The notes beneath the pieces were generated by a model. The model saw only the letters and a list, made by a program, of their open reading frames with translations, did no database searches and was not told where the DNA came from. The position numbers and the translations under genes are program-made. 64,000 nt of DNA from Psettodes erumei. Its lineage: Eukaryota; Chordata; Actinopteri; Pleuronectiformes; Psettodidae. The stretch lies in contig JAFBJZ010000410.1 in the NCBI GenBank assembly GCA_016785225.1, positions 868,001-932,000 on the forward strand. Direction: 5' to 3'. Of the stretch, positions 14,001 through 24,779 are shown one piece after another. How positions within the stretch are numbered: the stretch's first letter is position 1; each line of letters opens with the position of its first letter.

Positions 14001-17000
14001 TTTTGCGGGACCTTTCTGTAAAATTTGCCAAACCCGAACGTGCTCTCACCGAACAGGAGGACCTGCTTCCTGAAATATCCTCAAGGTCTTTTCAGGAGCA
14101 GAGGAGGTTTATTCACCATGGTGCGCTGTAACGTTAATAGGTTCACTAATGGATGTTGGGTCACGTCTTTTCAAAAGATGTTCTTTTTTGTATCCTGAAA
14201 AATAAAATATCTGAAAACATTCTGAAAATATAACTCAGGTGGTGTTACCTGACCAAACTGCACTAATCAGCTCCTTTACTACAGTGAACAATGAGGGAGA
14301 CTCTGTTTTTAATCTAGTGTCAAGATCTTATATTTTCTATTTGACTAATTTTAATGCTTTTGATGATGTCACTTCTTCAGGCCGGTCAGACGAACCCTGC
14401 GGTCAAGTTGTCGGTGGTCAACCTGTTCGGAGCGACGCACACTCAGGAGCTGCTGCCTCCCGATCAGCTGCGACACAAGTAACGCGCACACGGACGCAGA
14501 AACTTGCTCTGCAGCGAATCCTCCTCTGACGCTTTGCTTCTCCCTGCAGAGATTTCTACATCACCATGGTGAAGTGGATCGGTAACGCTCACCTCGCCGT
14601 GCGCTGGGTCAACCGGCCTCAGAATGCCTCACTGCTGACGGTGTGTGACGCCACCTTAGGAGTCTGTCTGCAGGTGGGCGCTTGACTTTAAGAGCTGCTC
14701 GATCAGATGAAAAAAAACGCTTAATCAGACGCCTCTTTGGACAACGACTTAATCATTGATTCAACAGCAACAACATATATAATTCAGGTGGAGGTGCAGC
14801 ACCTCCTTAAAATCTCTGCAGTGATTCAGCACCTACTCATTATGTTTCTCACTTTTCTTCTCCTCTCTCATTCAGAGACACCAGGACTCCACAGAGACAT
14901 GGATTTCCAGACAGGTAAACCTGAATCCGTGTTTCTCTGAACAACAACACTAAGGTTCCCTGCCTGCAGCTTTCTTCCAGCTCTGCGTTTTATTAACCTC
15001 GCAGCGACGTATGTTCTATTATTGAGAATAGAGGCGAACTCGTCCGTGCATTAAGTGTGTCAGCTGCAGCGTCTTTGTGTCTCCCTGCAGAGACAGGAGC
15101 CGCTGTTCTCCACGGACCAGAGCAGGTTCTTCCTCACTCTGCCCGTGAAACAAGGAGGTCAGGGAGATTTCCACCACATCGCAATGTTCACCAAAAAGGT
15201 GACCCCCAAAAGGACGCTTCCCTCTTCTCTCTGCATGCTACACAAACTCTGATTCTGGAAATGTCCAGAATTGCATCTTAAAATCCACCTGGTGATAGGT
15301 GACACAGTATTTTCTTCTAACTCGTTCTCTCTCAGTTGCGAAGCGACCGGGACGAAGTTCGTCACCTGACATCTGGGGACTGGGAGGTGACAAAAGTTGT
15401 GGCCTACGATGAACACAACCAGATCGTGTAAGTTTGCTCTCTCACCTTCAGCAAATGAAAGCCACCCAAAATGTAGAAGTAATCTCTGAAATCTCAGAGT
15501 GATAAGTTAGGGTTAATTTTAATCATATGTGATCATTTTGCTGTTATAGTTTGTGAAGTGCAGGTTTTGGTTTTGGGGGGTTTTTTTGCCTTGGGTTTTG
15601 TCTTTCAGCCTCAGCTCCGTGAGGCCCAAGAGGAAGATCTGCAGAGACGGCTCTCTGCTGAAAAATACTCATCAGAAAATGAATTATTTAATCCGCTGTT
15701 GCCAAGGTGTAATTTTCTCATAAATATGACTGTATTGTGTCCCCACAAACAAACTACACCCTGAAATGTATGGCAGCAGATGAATAGGGGAACAACATGT
15801 ATTGTTAAGCGTGTGGTCGGGCGGCTGCGACACGTGGAGACCCATGAAGGTGGATGTGTAATGGAGCTGCGACCTTGTCCCACTTTAGCTGCTCCGCTTT
15901 TCTCCACACAGATACTTCCTGAGCACGGAGGAGTCTGCGCAGCAGAGGCATTTATACAGGTACAACACACACACTGTGTGTTAGGTACATTGTTCATTGT
16001 TTCTACAAACACCTTGGATTTGGTGCACATCGCGTTATTGTCCCCGACAGCGTGTCCACCCTCGGCCTGTTTCCGCGGCGATGTCTCACCTGCGGGCTGA
16101 AGGAGCAGTGCACGTTCTTCGACGCCGACGTCAGCCCCGACGCTCAGCACGCCATCCTGCACTGCAAAGGTGACAGAGCGTGAAGCAGACTCGGTCATGT
16201 GTTACCGTTAGGTTGGAGAGTTGATGAAATAAGCTCCACCGCAGGTTGTTTGAAAGCTGTTGTCTTGTCTTAGAGACCTTGTGTTTGTGCAGGAAATGAA
16301 AGGACCAGACCAGGTGAAATTCTGGTCAAATTTGATTGCAGTAACTCAAGAGTCTTCTGGTTGATGGGAGAGAAGGCAATGCAAGGTTTTTGTATTTGTA
16401 TAATGGAGAGAAACTTATTTAGAAAAGAAATATCAAAGCCACATGTTTGAAGTTTTTTCTCATAAATGGTTCATAGAGCAATTCCAGGTTTGCTAAGTCT
16501 GGCCCACTTCACATAAATCTTTTGCTTTTTCCGCCTTTATTTAGTCTTCCTACCTTTATTTATGACAGCCTTGAATTTTAAGTTTTTAATCTGCCCAGAA
16601 CAGGATGGAGATTCATCAGAAGCTCCTGTTGCATTCTAAAGATATTTTGCTGTTGCAGGGCCTGGAGTTCCAGCTGTGCTGCTGCTGAGTTTGGACGATG
16701 TGGAGTGTGAGTATGATCGTTTATTACAGTTACATCTGTGGAACCAGTTTGTGTGCACGTGACGTTTGAGGAAATGGAAAATAGTTTATAGCAATCAAGT
16801 GTTGTTATGTATGAAAACACGAGCAGATGTTTTTCTTACTCGTCTGATGTGTCTTATTTAAATCTTCTTTAAATGACCGCCGTTCATCTCCGTATCGTAG
16901 CTAACAGTCAGGGTTTGTGTGCACGCTTTCAGGGGCTGTGATGCTGATTCATTTGAGCTAATATTTAAGCAGCAGCAAGAAGATATTGGAAAGCATTAAT

Positions 17001-20000
17001 TTTTAATAGCACATGTACAGTAAAGAAATGGATTAGAGGTTATAAAATAAAATGCTGCAGTGTCCTTCCTCTGGATGAAGTGCTGAATATTTGATGTGAA
17101 CTGTTGTCTATATCGTCTTTATTTCTGCGTGACCTCACAGTTTACCTTTGCTGCATGAGGACCTGAATGTATGAGATGAAATATCTGTGTCTCTCACTGT
17201 TCACATGAGCAGGCTAAAGGCAGGACGAATATAAAGTAACTGTGACCTAAAAGTGGAATTACACTTCAACATTACCCCCTCGCTGCAGCGCCCCCTGGTG
17301 TGTGTACAAGGGCATCTACAGTTTGTTTCCCATGTGAAACAAGAAGTTAAAGGCAGTTTCCCCCCCATTTCAAAGTCAAATGTGAGGGTTTCTCCTCAGC
17401 AGTCGGCCCTGGACGACACACAAAGGATAATTAATAAGCAGTTTGTGTGTGATTCTTTCCTCTGCAGCATATTTCATCTTGGAGAACAATGTCCCTCTGC
17501 GGTCGGCGCTGGACACAAAGAGGACGACCCGGACTGACATCCGGATCATCGCCACTGACAACTTTGGTACAAACGATGTGCCCTTGAACTTTGTGAGATC
17601 ACTGAGATACTTGGAGGGTGAACGACACGAGCGCTGTACCCGTCTGTCCTCTGTGCCCCCCCAGCCCCCCTCGTCTCGGTCACCTCTCCTTCAGTTGATG
17701 TGTGTGTCTCTCCCACAGAGCTGCCTCTGAAGCTCATCTATCCTCCTGACTTCTCCGAGTCCGACCGCTATGGCCTTCTCCTTATTGTGTAAGCCTCTTT
17801 CTCTGTGATTGCATTTACATTTTTTTTTTTTTTGCACTGCCAGCTTCGAAGGCCAGGTTCAGTAAGGACAGCCTTGCTCCTCCATACCTGCAGGCTGTTA
17901 AACACATTTTATACATCAAGAGTAAGAGTAAATGGAAGTAAAAAGGACGTTAGATGAGAAAATTTATGAATTTCACATCGTGGCTGGGATTTTAATGCCC
18001 TAAATGTTTTTCCTGACAGCGGCAGCTCTCTAGGCGATCAGACGGTGACGGAGGAGTTCAGCTTGGACTGGGACCGGGTGCTGGTCGGATCCGAGCAGGT
18101 CGTGGTAGCTCGAGTTGACGGCAGAGGGTCTGGGTTCAGGGGTCAAAGGTGACGTGCACCGATTAGACTTTGCTCCAAGTCTCAGCTCTTCCTTCCTAAC
18201 CTTGTTTTATTTTTGGATCAGGATCTTAGAGCAGGTCCACCTGAGGCTCGGCACAGTGGACGCAGATGACCAGGCAGCAGCTCTCCAGTATGTAACACAC
18301 ACGTCCTTTGCGTCCATGTCTAATTGTACGTCCCTTAATGGCGTCTCTCTCTGAGTTTTGAAGTTCATTAGGTTTCACAGATGCCTTCTTTCAAGTGCTG
18401 TATGGAATAATGCAGCACAGACAGACGTAGTTTCAGGATTCCAAAAAAATATTTGAAAACACAGAGTACCTGAGAGGCATGAGTTTTGAGGAATTGATAA
18501 TTGAAGCAAATTGACGCAATGAGTTCCTCATCAATTACAAATTGAATTAAACTGCCCCTCCTCTTCTCCCCCTGTGTTCCACAGATACCTGGTGAAGCTG
18601 CCGTTCATCGATGGCACACGAGTCGGAGTCTTCGGAGAGGTTCGTCCATCGACCTGCAAATCAGACCTCTCACCCTGTCTGTTTTTTTCTGTCAGCTGTT
18701 TGACAAGTTGTCCTCACACACAAAATAATCTATGAGGTGATGTGTGAAATTTAGGGCGTATTCATCAGGTTTTTATGAATTCCTATGAATGATATAAACA
18801 AGAGCTGCATGTAAACTCACTTATAACAACTATATTAAAATCCAAAAAGTAAATTGTGAGAATAATGTGCAGAAAGTGTTAAACTGCGGGTCGGTGCAAG
18901 TGAAACCAGGTTTGTCGTCTCTCCGTCAGGACTACGGAGGGTTCCTCACGCTGACGATGCTGAAGTCGACAGAGAGGCCGGTCCGGTGCGCTGCAGCTCA
19001 GGCTCCTGTCACTGACTGGTCTATGTACGGTGAGAGGTCCAATTAAAATGCACTTCCCTAACCTCCTCCTCTTCTTTCCTCTTTAATTCCCACTGCGGAG
19101 ACAAGGAAATATTTATTACTTCTGCGGTGGCTCTGACTCCCGTCGCTTCTTGATTCGCGGCATCTTGTGTGCGACATGTATTGTCTGTGCAGTGTGACTC
19201 TTATTATCCCGAGGTTGTACTGCAGGGAATTCAGGCTTATTGAATTTAGGATGAAAAGTTCTCAGTTCCGGGGGGCGTTGTTGGGCCGACTGTCGAGCTG
19301 AGGACTTTAATAGACTGAAGTGTGTCTCCACTTCTTGTGTTGTGAATGTAATAAGGAGTTCAGCTTTTTTTTGGAAGCTGCATCTTGTGCGGGATGCTTT
19401 TATCCTGTCAAACATGTCAAATCTCTGCTCATATTTGTTAAAAGTATAAAGCAGAAACCCCTCTCAACTTTTCTGCTCTCTCTCTTTCAGCCTCTGCGTT
19501 TTCTGAGCGATACTTTGGCTCGCCTTCGACTGAGGAGAACAGATACCAGGTGAGCTGCTGAGCTTGGTTTTATGTTTGTAATCTAGTGAATCTCATCTTT
19601 TTTCAAAGACCAGACACAAGACGTTCAATGCTTCAGATTAACTAAATCAGTGAAGATTAAACCCAGATCTGGCACGGCTCCACACTCATGAACCCTTCAG
19701 GTAAAAAATCAACCAGAAAAAGCTGTGAACGTCTTAGAGATTCAAATCCAGTATAAGTGTGTTCTCTCTTTCTCTCTTTGTTCAAATTGTCATTTTAGGC
19801 TCTTTCAGAAGTGACGTTATTAGCAGTCTTGTTTCCACACAGGTCACACAGCTTTTCCAAAGCAGGCCACGCTCATCTTAATGAAAACACGCTCTGCCCC
19901 GGGTCCCTTCACAAACAAAACAGCGCTTTTAAAAAATAAAGAAAAAATGTGGCCATGAGCGTTTCGGGCAGCGTTCCAAATCTGGTCTTCTGCAACAGCG

Positions 20001-20482
20001 AGAAGCAGAAAAACACACAAACATGAAAAATGCCTGAGGTGTGGACTCAGACCAAAAAAATAAAAATAAGTATGTAACTGCCCTCCAAGTGAAGGTTGCA
20101 GTCACACTGTGTTTTTCTTCCTAAGTGGGCTGCTCGTAACTGGGCCAGAGGACGCTATTTTTGTGACTCTCACAGCTGTGTGGGTGGGGGTCTGCGTTAA
20201 ATGACATCCGAAGACGGGGAAATGTGTCACGATCTGATCAGGCAATAATCAGCGGGACATCATTACTCATCTGGTCCTCAGAGAGCGAAAGAGGAGTAAG
20301 AAGTGGGTTATGAGATGTGGAGGTGCCGTGGATGTGCGGCGACTGACTTTTGAATCCGTTTGAATCATGGCTGGGAAAAGCTGAATAATCCTCGAGTAGA
20401 CAGCCACGCTCCCCCCGAGCTATAAATCTAAATGTAATCTGGCTTCTTGCTTCTTATGTGACCCGGCTGCTGTGTGTGCCTT

Positions 20483-20514
<32 letters not shown>

Positions 20515-22046
20515 ATTTCCAGTCACATGTTAGGATGCTGTTCATTTCCTCATTCCCCATAAACTTCTGAGGACTGAGTTCAAAAAGGAAAAAATATCCA
20601 ATATTTCACAAAGAGAGTTTGTACCATAAATTGTGTTTTTTTTCCTCTTCCCTACATCTTTAATCATCTCACGACCCCTCACATTAATGTGATGACCTGT
20701 CAAGGGCAAACCATTACAGTAACCTGCAGTAACTACATATAAATAAGTATATGTAAATAACTGTGTGTTTATCTGTGCGTCCAGACGTCCAGCGTCCTTA
20801 CCAACATGAAAGGTCTGCAGGGAGGAACTCTGTTTCTGGCTCACGGGACGGCTGACGGTACGAACGTTCTCTCTCTGTTCTCCCTTTTTTTTCCATAACA
20901 TGTCAATGATATTCATAGAAACTTGTGACGCGTGCCCTTAATGGCAGGGAACGAGTCTCCTCGCTCTCCTGCAAGAGCCTCTGTGTGATGTGTAGCGTCA
21001 AAAACTCAACCTTTGACCTCGCTGCTCGTCTGGTTCTTCTCCGCAGCAAGCGTTCACTTCCAGCACTCTGCAGAGCTCATCAAACAATTAATAAAGATTG
21101 GAGCCAACTACACAATGCAGGTATGAAGGGAGTATCTTTATTAAAACGGTCTGATCTTTACACTAGTAAATTATTGAAATACACAGGTTTTTACTGCTGC
21201 AGCAGGAAATATTCGAGATGTCACGCGTCACATTTTAATATGTACCATTTGTGACGAATACTGTTTCAGCAGTAAACGAAGCATAGCAATGATGTTGTTG
21301 CCGTAACCCAATTTACCAGATTTTTACCTGTTTTCATTTCAAGTGAACGCTGTTTGATTCAAAATCAATTTTACCGTCCTTGGGCTCATAAAACCTTATT
21401 TCACGCCTCGTTGAACAGCCTGAAAAACAGGGGTCATCAGACTGAAAATGAGTTTCGGTTGTCTCAGTGACGGAGAACTTGATATTTAGAGACTTTTCTT
21501 CAGTGGAAACAAATCTTAAATAAATACATGAGTGTGACAAACAAAATCTCCACTCAGGGTCCAAATACTTGCTCATTCTGGTGCTTTAAACCAAATCACA
21601 TGGTCTTCCTCTGCAGATAAAGTTTCCTCAGTTGTTGCTCTAAAACATATCTAACCCTAATCCTTCATATCCTGATGAAGCCTGAGCGACAAGGACAAAA
21701 AGCTCCAGTAGAAGCAAATATAAGTGGTCCTTGAATAGAATGGCTCAATACGTGAATTACTCTGATTTCCAAGGAAAGGTTAAAACACTAGAAGTTTCAA
21801 AATATTTTTGAAGAAGTTTGTTTTTGTCCAGAAAAAGTACAAGAGAAAATAGAATTTTCCAGAGAATTTTGACCCGTGTTTTTATATTTATGTATGTATA
21901 TGTATACATTTCAGATTTATCCGGACGAGGGACACTTCCTGTCAAAGCGCAGCCGGATTCAGCTGACTCACTCCCTAATTGGTTACTTCAGAGGCTGTCT
22001 GCTTGATGCATCATCGTTACTCCACCAGCAGCGGGACGACGAGTGA
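406..22046 (+). CDS. dpp10: Dipeptidyl peptidase-like 10 (inactive Kv4 auxiliary subunit), 27 coding exons
   Basis: Exons: 406-462, 3298-3412, 3975-4070, 9352-9446, 9523-9597, 11129-11181, 11263-11344, 12476-12596, 13707-13861, 14381-14478, 14550-14673, 14876-14914, 15091-15198, 15336-15427, 15912-15959, 16051-16169, 16659-16706, 17468-17566, 17719-17788, 18020-18148, 18222-18287, 18585-18639, 18930-19029, 19491-19549, 20785-20857, 21047-21120, 21915-22046. All junctions are GT-AG with matching phase; the total is 2382 nt (793 aa; mammalian DPP10 is about 796). Seen: a short cytoplasmic tail, PPQRNWKGIA before one membrane segment (about residues 34-55), then an extracellular beta-propeller and alpha/beta-hydrolase domain. 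Motifs such as AYDVKQ, SYTASYIVYNI and NGIADWLYEE are closer to DPP10 than DPP6. The nucleophile position reads FGEDYGG (Asp649 in place of Ser); Asp725 and His757 of the former triad remain. Family knowledge: such proteins do not cleave peptides but traffic and gate Kv4 channels in neurons. Confidence 0.95.
463..3297 (+). other. dpp10: First dpp10 intron
   Basis: A 2.8-kb intron between the short N-terminal exon and the membrane-segment exon. It holds a (GT)19 run at 2013-2050. No other gene or strong motif was seen. Confidence 0.7.
2013..2050. repeat. (TG)n microsatellite
   Basis: Uninterrupted TG dinucleotide run of 19 units within the first dpp10 intron. Confidence 0.95.
4071..9351 (+). 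other. dpp10: Largest dpp10 intron (about 5.3 kb)
   Basis: It separates the juxtamembrane exon from the start of the propeller. It holds CA/GT microsatellites (near 6581-6600 and 8294-8318), purine-rich and GC-richer patches, and no exon that fits the dpp10 frame. The 7.78-8.17 kb part is GC-richer than its flanks and could be regulatory, but nothing specific is recognised. Confidence 0.6.
8294..8318. repeat. (TG)n microsatellite
   Basis: Short TG dinucleotide run in the large dpp10 intron. Confidence 0.9.
17285..17300 (-). promoter_or_regulatory. Candidate CTCF-binding motif in a dpp10 intron
   Basis: Read on the minus strand it is CACCAGGGGGCGCTGC, a very close match to the vertebrate CTCF consensus. 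It lies in the intron between the exons ending at 16706 and starting at 17468. Motif match only; its orientation is opposite to the site at 22252. Confidence 0.4.
20481..20505. repeat. Poly-T tract
   Basis: Run of 25 T in the dpp10 intron before the exon at 20785. It may be the tail of an old retroelement inserted in minus orientation, but no element body is recognisable next to it. Confidence 0.85.
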
Positions 22047-22084
22047 GGAGAGGGTCATTACTGGAGCGTGTTCAACAGCTGTGT

Positions 22085-22089
<5 letters not shown>

Positions 22090-22119
<30 letters not shown>
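22090..22119. repeat. (GT)n microsatellite in the dpp10 3' UTR
   Basis: GT dinucleotide run 44 nt after the dpp10 stop codon, continuing into a short GCGCATGCGC stretch. Purine-pyrimidine alternation of this kind can adopt Z-DNA. Confidence 0.9.
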
Positions 22120-22122
<3 letters not shown>

Positions 22123-22223
22123 ATGCGCGTGCGTGTTTTATACTTGTAGCACAATGTCTGATGGGTGAAACAAGCTTCTTGTCAACAGATCAGACTAGTT
22201 TCTGTCGCTCGTCACCTCGGTAG

Positions 22224-22229
22224 AATAAA
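22224..22229 (+). terminator. dpp10: Poly(A) signal of dpp10
   Basis: AATAAA lies 178 nt after the dpp10 stop codon on the coding strand. It is the first canonical signal downstream and would give a short 3' UTR that includes the GT microsatellite at 22090-22119. Confidence 0.55.
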
Positions 22230-22251
22230 GTCAGCATGATGCAGTTTTCAC

Positions 22252-22267
22252 CTGTAGGGGGCGCCAG
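22252..22267 (+). promoter_or_regulatory. Candidate CTCF-binding motif at the dpp10 3' end
   Basis: CTGTAGGGGGCGCCAG matches the core of the vertebrate CTCF consensus (AGGGGGCGC). It sits just after the dpp10 poly(A) signal, between dpp10 and the convergent tubulin gene, where an insulator would be plausible. This is a motif match only. Confidence 0.35.
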
Positions 22268-24553
22268 GTAGTGAACAATCAAACAACAGGTGGATGAGGG
22301 AGTTTCGTCAGACCATTATATGGATTGAAGGTTTTTGAAAGGCTGTCAGCATGGGGGGGCATGAGTGTTTTTTTTAATTTTTTTTAAATTTTCTTTTAAA
22401 CGTGCAGGCGTCATTGTGCTGCCAACACTTCTGTGAGAAAAAGCTAATATTAGTGTGCAAGTGCAAAGTGTTTTTGTTAGTAGCGTCATTATGAAAAGCA
22501 CAGCCACCATTTCATTAAGTGATTTAAATGTTGTTTTATTTCTTAAACTGTTTATTTATTGCACAAAATTAGTTTCCTAAACAGTTGCAGGAGTTAAATG
22601 AGATTATTGATGAATAGCAAATGACTTAGCATTTTACTTCACGGCTCATTATGGCAACGAGAGTCCAGACTCTCCTACGATTTGGCACAAAACTTCCTGA
22701 AAACAAATACAGTCGGTCTCTTTCCTCTTTCATATGATATACAATGATATACAGTACATGTATAATTCCTGTTGTAATGTATTCATGTCAGGTAAAAGTG
22801 TTTATTTAAGAGGACAGGAGTGATTATTTTCTCATAGTTTTTACTGGTCTGCAAAATGGTTTTGAATCACTTAATGTCCCTTTAATACCTTAGCTGATAA
22901 AGTACTTTCTGTGTTTGTTAATAGTTACACATTTTGGACTTGTCCCCACATCCTTTTCTATTAATTGTCTAACCACTGCTGTGGATCATTTATTTTAGTG
23001 CAATTGCTCGTCACTTTGCAGCCGAGTTTGTGCGTATTTTTTTTTTTTTTTATGTCTATCTCAATTTTTTTTTCTTCTTGCTGCAGCAGACCGTTTGGAA
23101 ATGCTCCCAGGTTATATTGTCATCCGTAAAGCACGGCACTAAAAGGCATCATAAGCGTTATGGCAACACGGAGCCCGAGAGCGCTCTTCGCCGTGATTAT
23201 GGGCGTGAGAGCGATTCGGACGATTACCGTTGGCCACACACGAGCACCGTTAATCACAGCGAACGTCCTCCGCGCTGCCGTGGCTTTCAGACGAGAGCAG
23301 ACAAACCTGTGCTTGCCGTCTGGAGTTTAATTTTCAAAACTGCCGTTAGCGAGCAAGGAGCTAAAACGTGAGGAAACTGGAGTTACAGGTGTGAACTGTG
23401 GCGATGATAATCCCCCTTATGCTGGGACTGGCAATCAGTTGCCATGCCAACGTCTTTGGTATCCTTGGATACAGCTACACTCTCATCACTCATTTAAAGG
23501 TGAAACGTGGAGCTCCTTGCATCTCGGCGCGAGCAGCCGCTGATGCAACATCATCATCCTCCGTTTTTCTGCTATAAGACGTCAACGTGCTGCCATCTGT
23601 GCTCATGCTCATGGTTATTGTCTCTGTTGGGGTTTGTACTGTGACATTAACTTGATTTTCCTCTGGGTGGGGGCAGGTCTATATTGTGAATGTGGGATGA
23701 AAAAAAAGATGCTTAGTGTATTTTTTGGCTGTTTTAATATTAAAGAACAATGAAGGTGCCACGTTTGAGGGTTTATTTCTCAGCTTTATGTTTAATTTAT
23801 TCTACCTGTCCTGCAGGTGTCCTCTGTGTGCCGTCTGATGTCACCTGCTGTAACCCTGCCAGCTGTCTGAAAGTGCCAGGTACACCCACGCTGAGAACAA
23901 AGAATAACTGGAAAAGAAAGAAAAACTCGCTGTACTACAACATTTATCTTTGTCTCTGTCCTTCATGACCTTTATAAATCCCCTGTCCACAGATTCTGTT
24001 CAGATTGAGACTTAATTACATCAAAGCAATTACAGAGCCAGTGTGAGGTCTGATCCGCTGAGGAAGGGAGGGAAATAAAAGTCGACCAGCAACTTCAGAG
24101 TCTATGAGTTCAGGCCAGAACCAGGAAGTAAGTATGTCAGGTTATTTGCAAAGCAGGAAAAGCCTTTGCACATTTTCCACTGTAGCAGAAGGGACTGAAG
24201 ACAGTGTAGTTTTTAGATAATTTCAGGGAAGGGCTTTGCACATCTCAGCAGTTGGTTTCTGCCTTTTTTTTAAATCATCGTTTTGCATCTTTTTTGTGAC
24301 GATCGACTCCTTGTTGTGGTCAGGTTTCTTTCAAAGTAACACCACACTGCCATCTCCTGGTGGAAGACGTGCAGCTCAGACCAGGTGCATTGGAGGGGAA
24401 AAGAACCAAACTCCCATCTGTCAGGTGCTTTTGTCTAGTTTCTGCTAATCTGTTGACATTGATTTGTGTTATCATTCAATTTTAATATGAATCTTAAAGC
24501 AATAATGTCAGTACCAAGAAAAGTGTGATCCAGAGAAGTAGGTGTAAAACAGC
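22268..24553. other. Intergenic DNA between dpp10 and the convergent alpha-tubulin gene
   Basis: About 2.3 kb, mostly AT-rich. A patch at 23090-23300 is markedly GC/CpG-richer and looks less neutral than its surroundings. No spliceable gene model was found. Confidence 0.6.
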
Positions 24554-24559
24554 TTTATT
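24554..24559 (-). terminator. Poly(A) signal of the alpha-tubulin gene
   Basis: AATAAA on the minus strand, about 220 nt downstream of the tubulin stop codon (24780-24782). Dpp10 and this gene are convergent, with about 2.3 kb between their 3' ends. Confidence 0.7.
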
Positions 24560-24779
24560 TAGAAAAGACGGTAAAGACACATTCTCTCTCACCGGAAAGT
24601 CATTTTTCAAAACAACCAGCCACTGTGGGATTGAGCTCGGACAACCGGCCGCTTGGCAGGAACGTGAGCGTTTGTGATGGTCTGCGTACCAGTCGTGAAA
24701 CTGCACATCAACACTCGACGCCTGTCGCACATTCAAATCACTGAGAGAACTTTACCCTTTCTGAAATCCAGCTCTGTCT

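Noticed and set aside
23030..23371. 113-codon plus-strand open frame
   Set aside because: It begins in a T-rich tract and has no recognisable domain; the CpG-rich part is reported as noncoding only.
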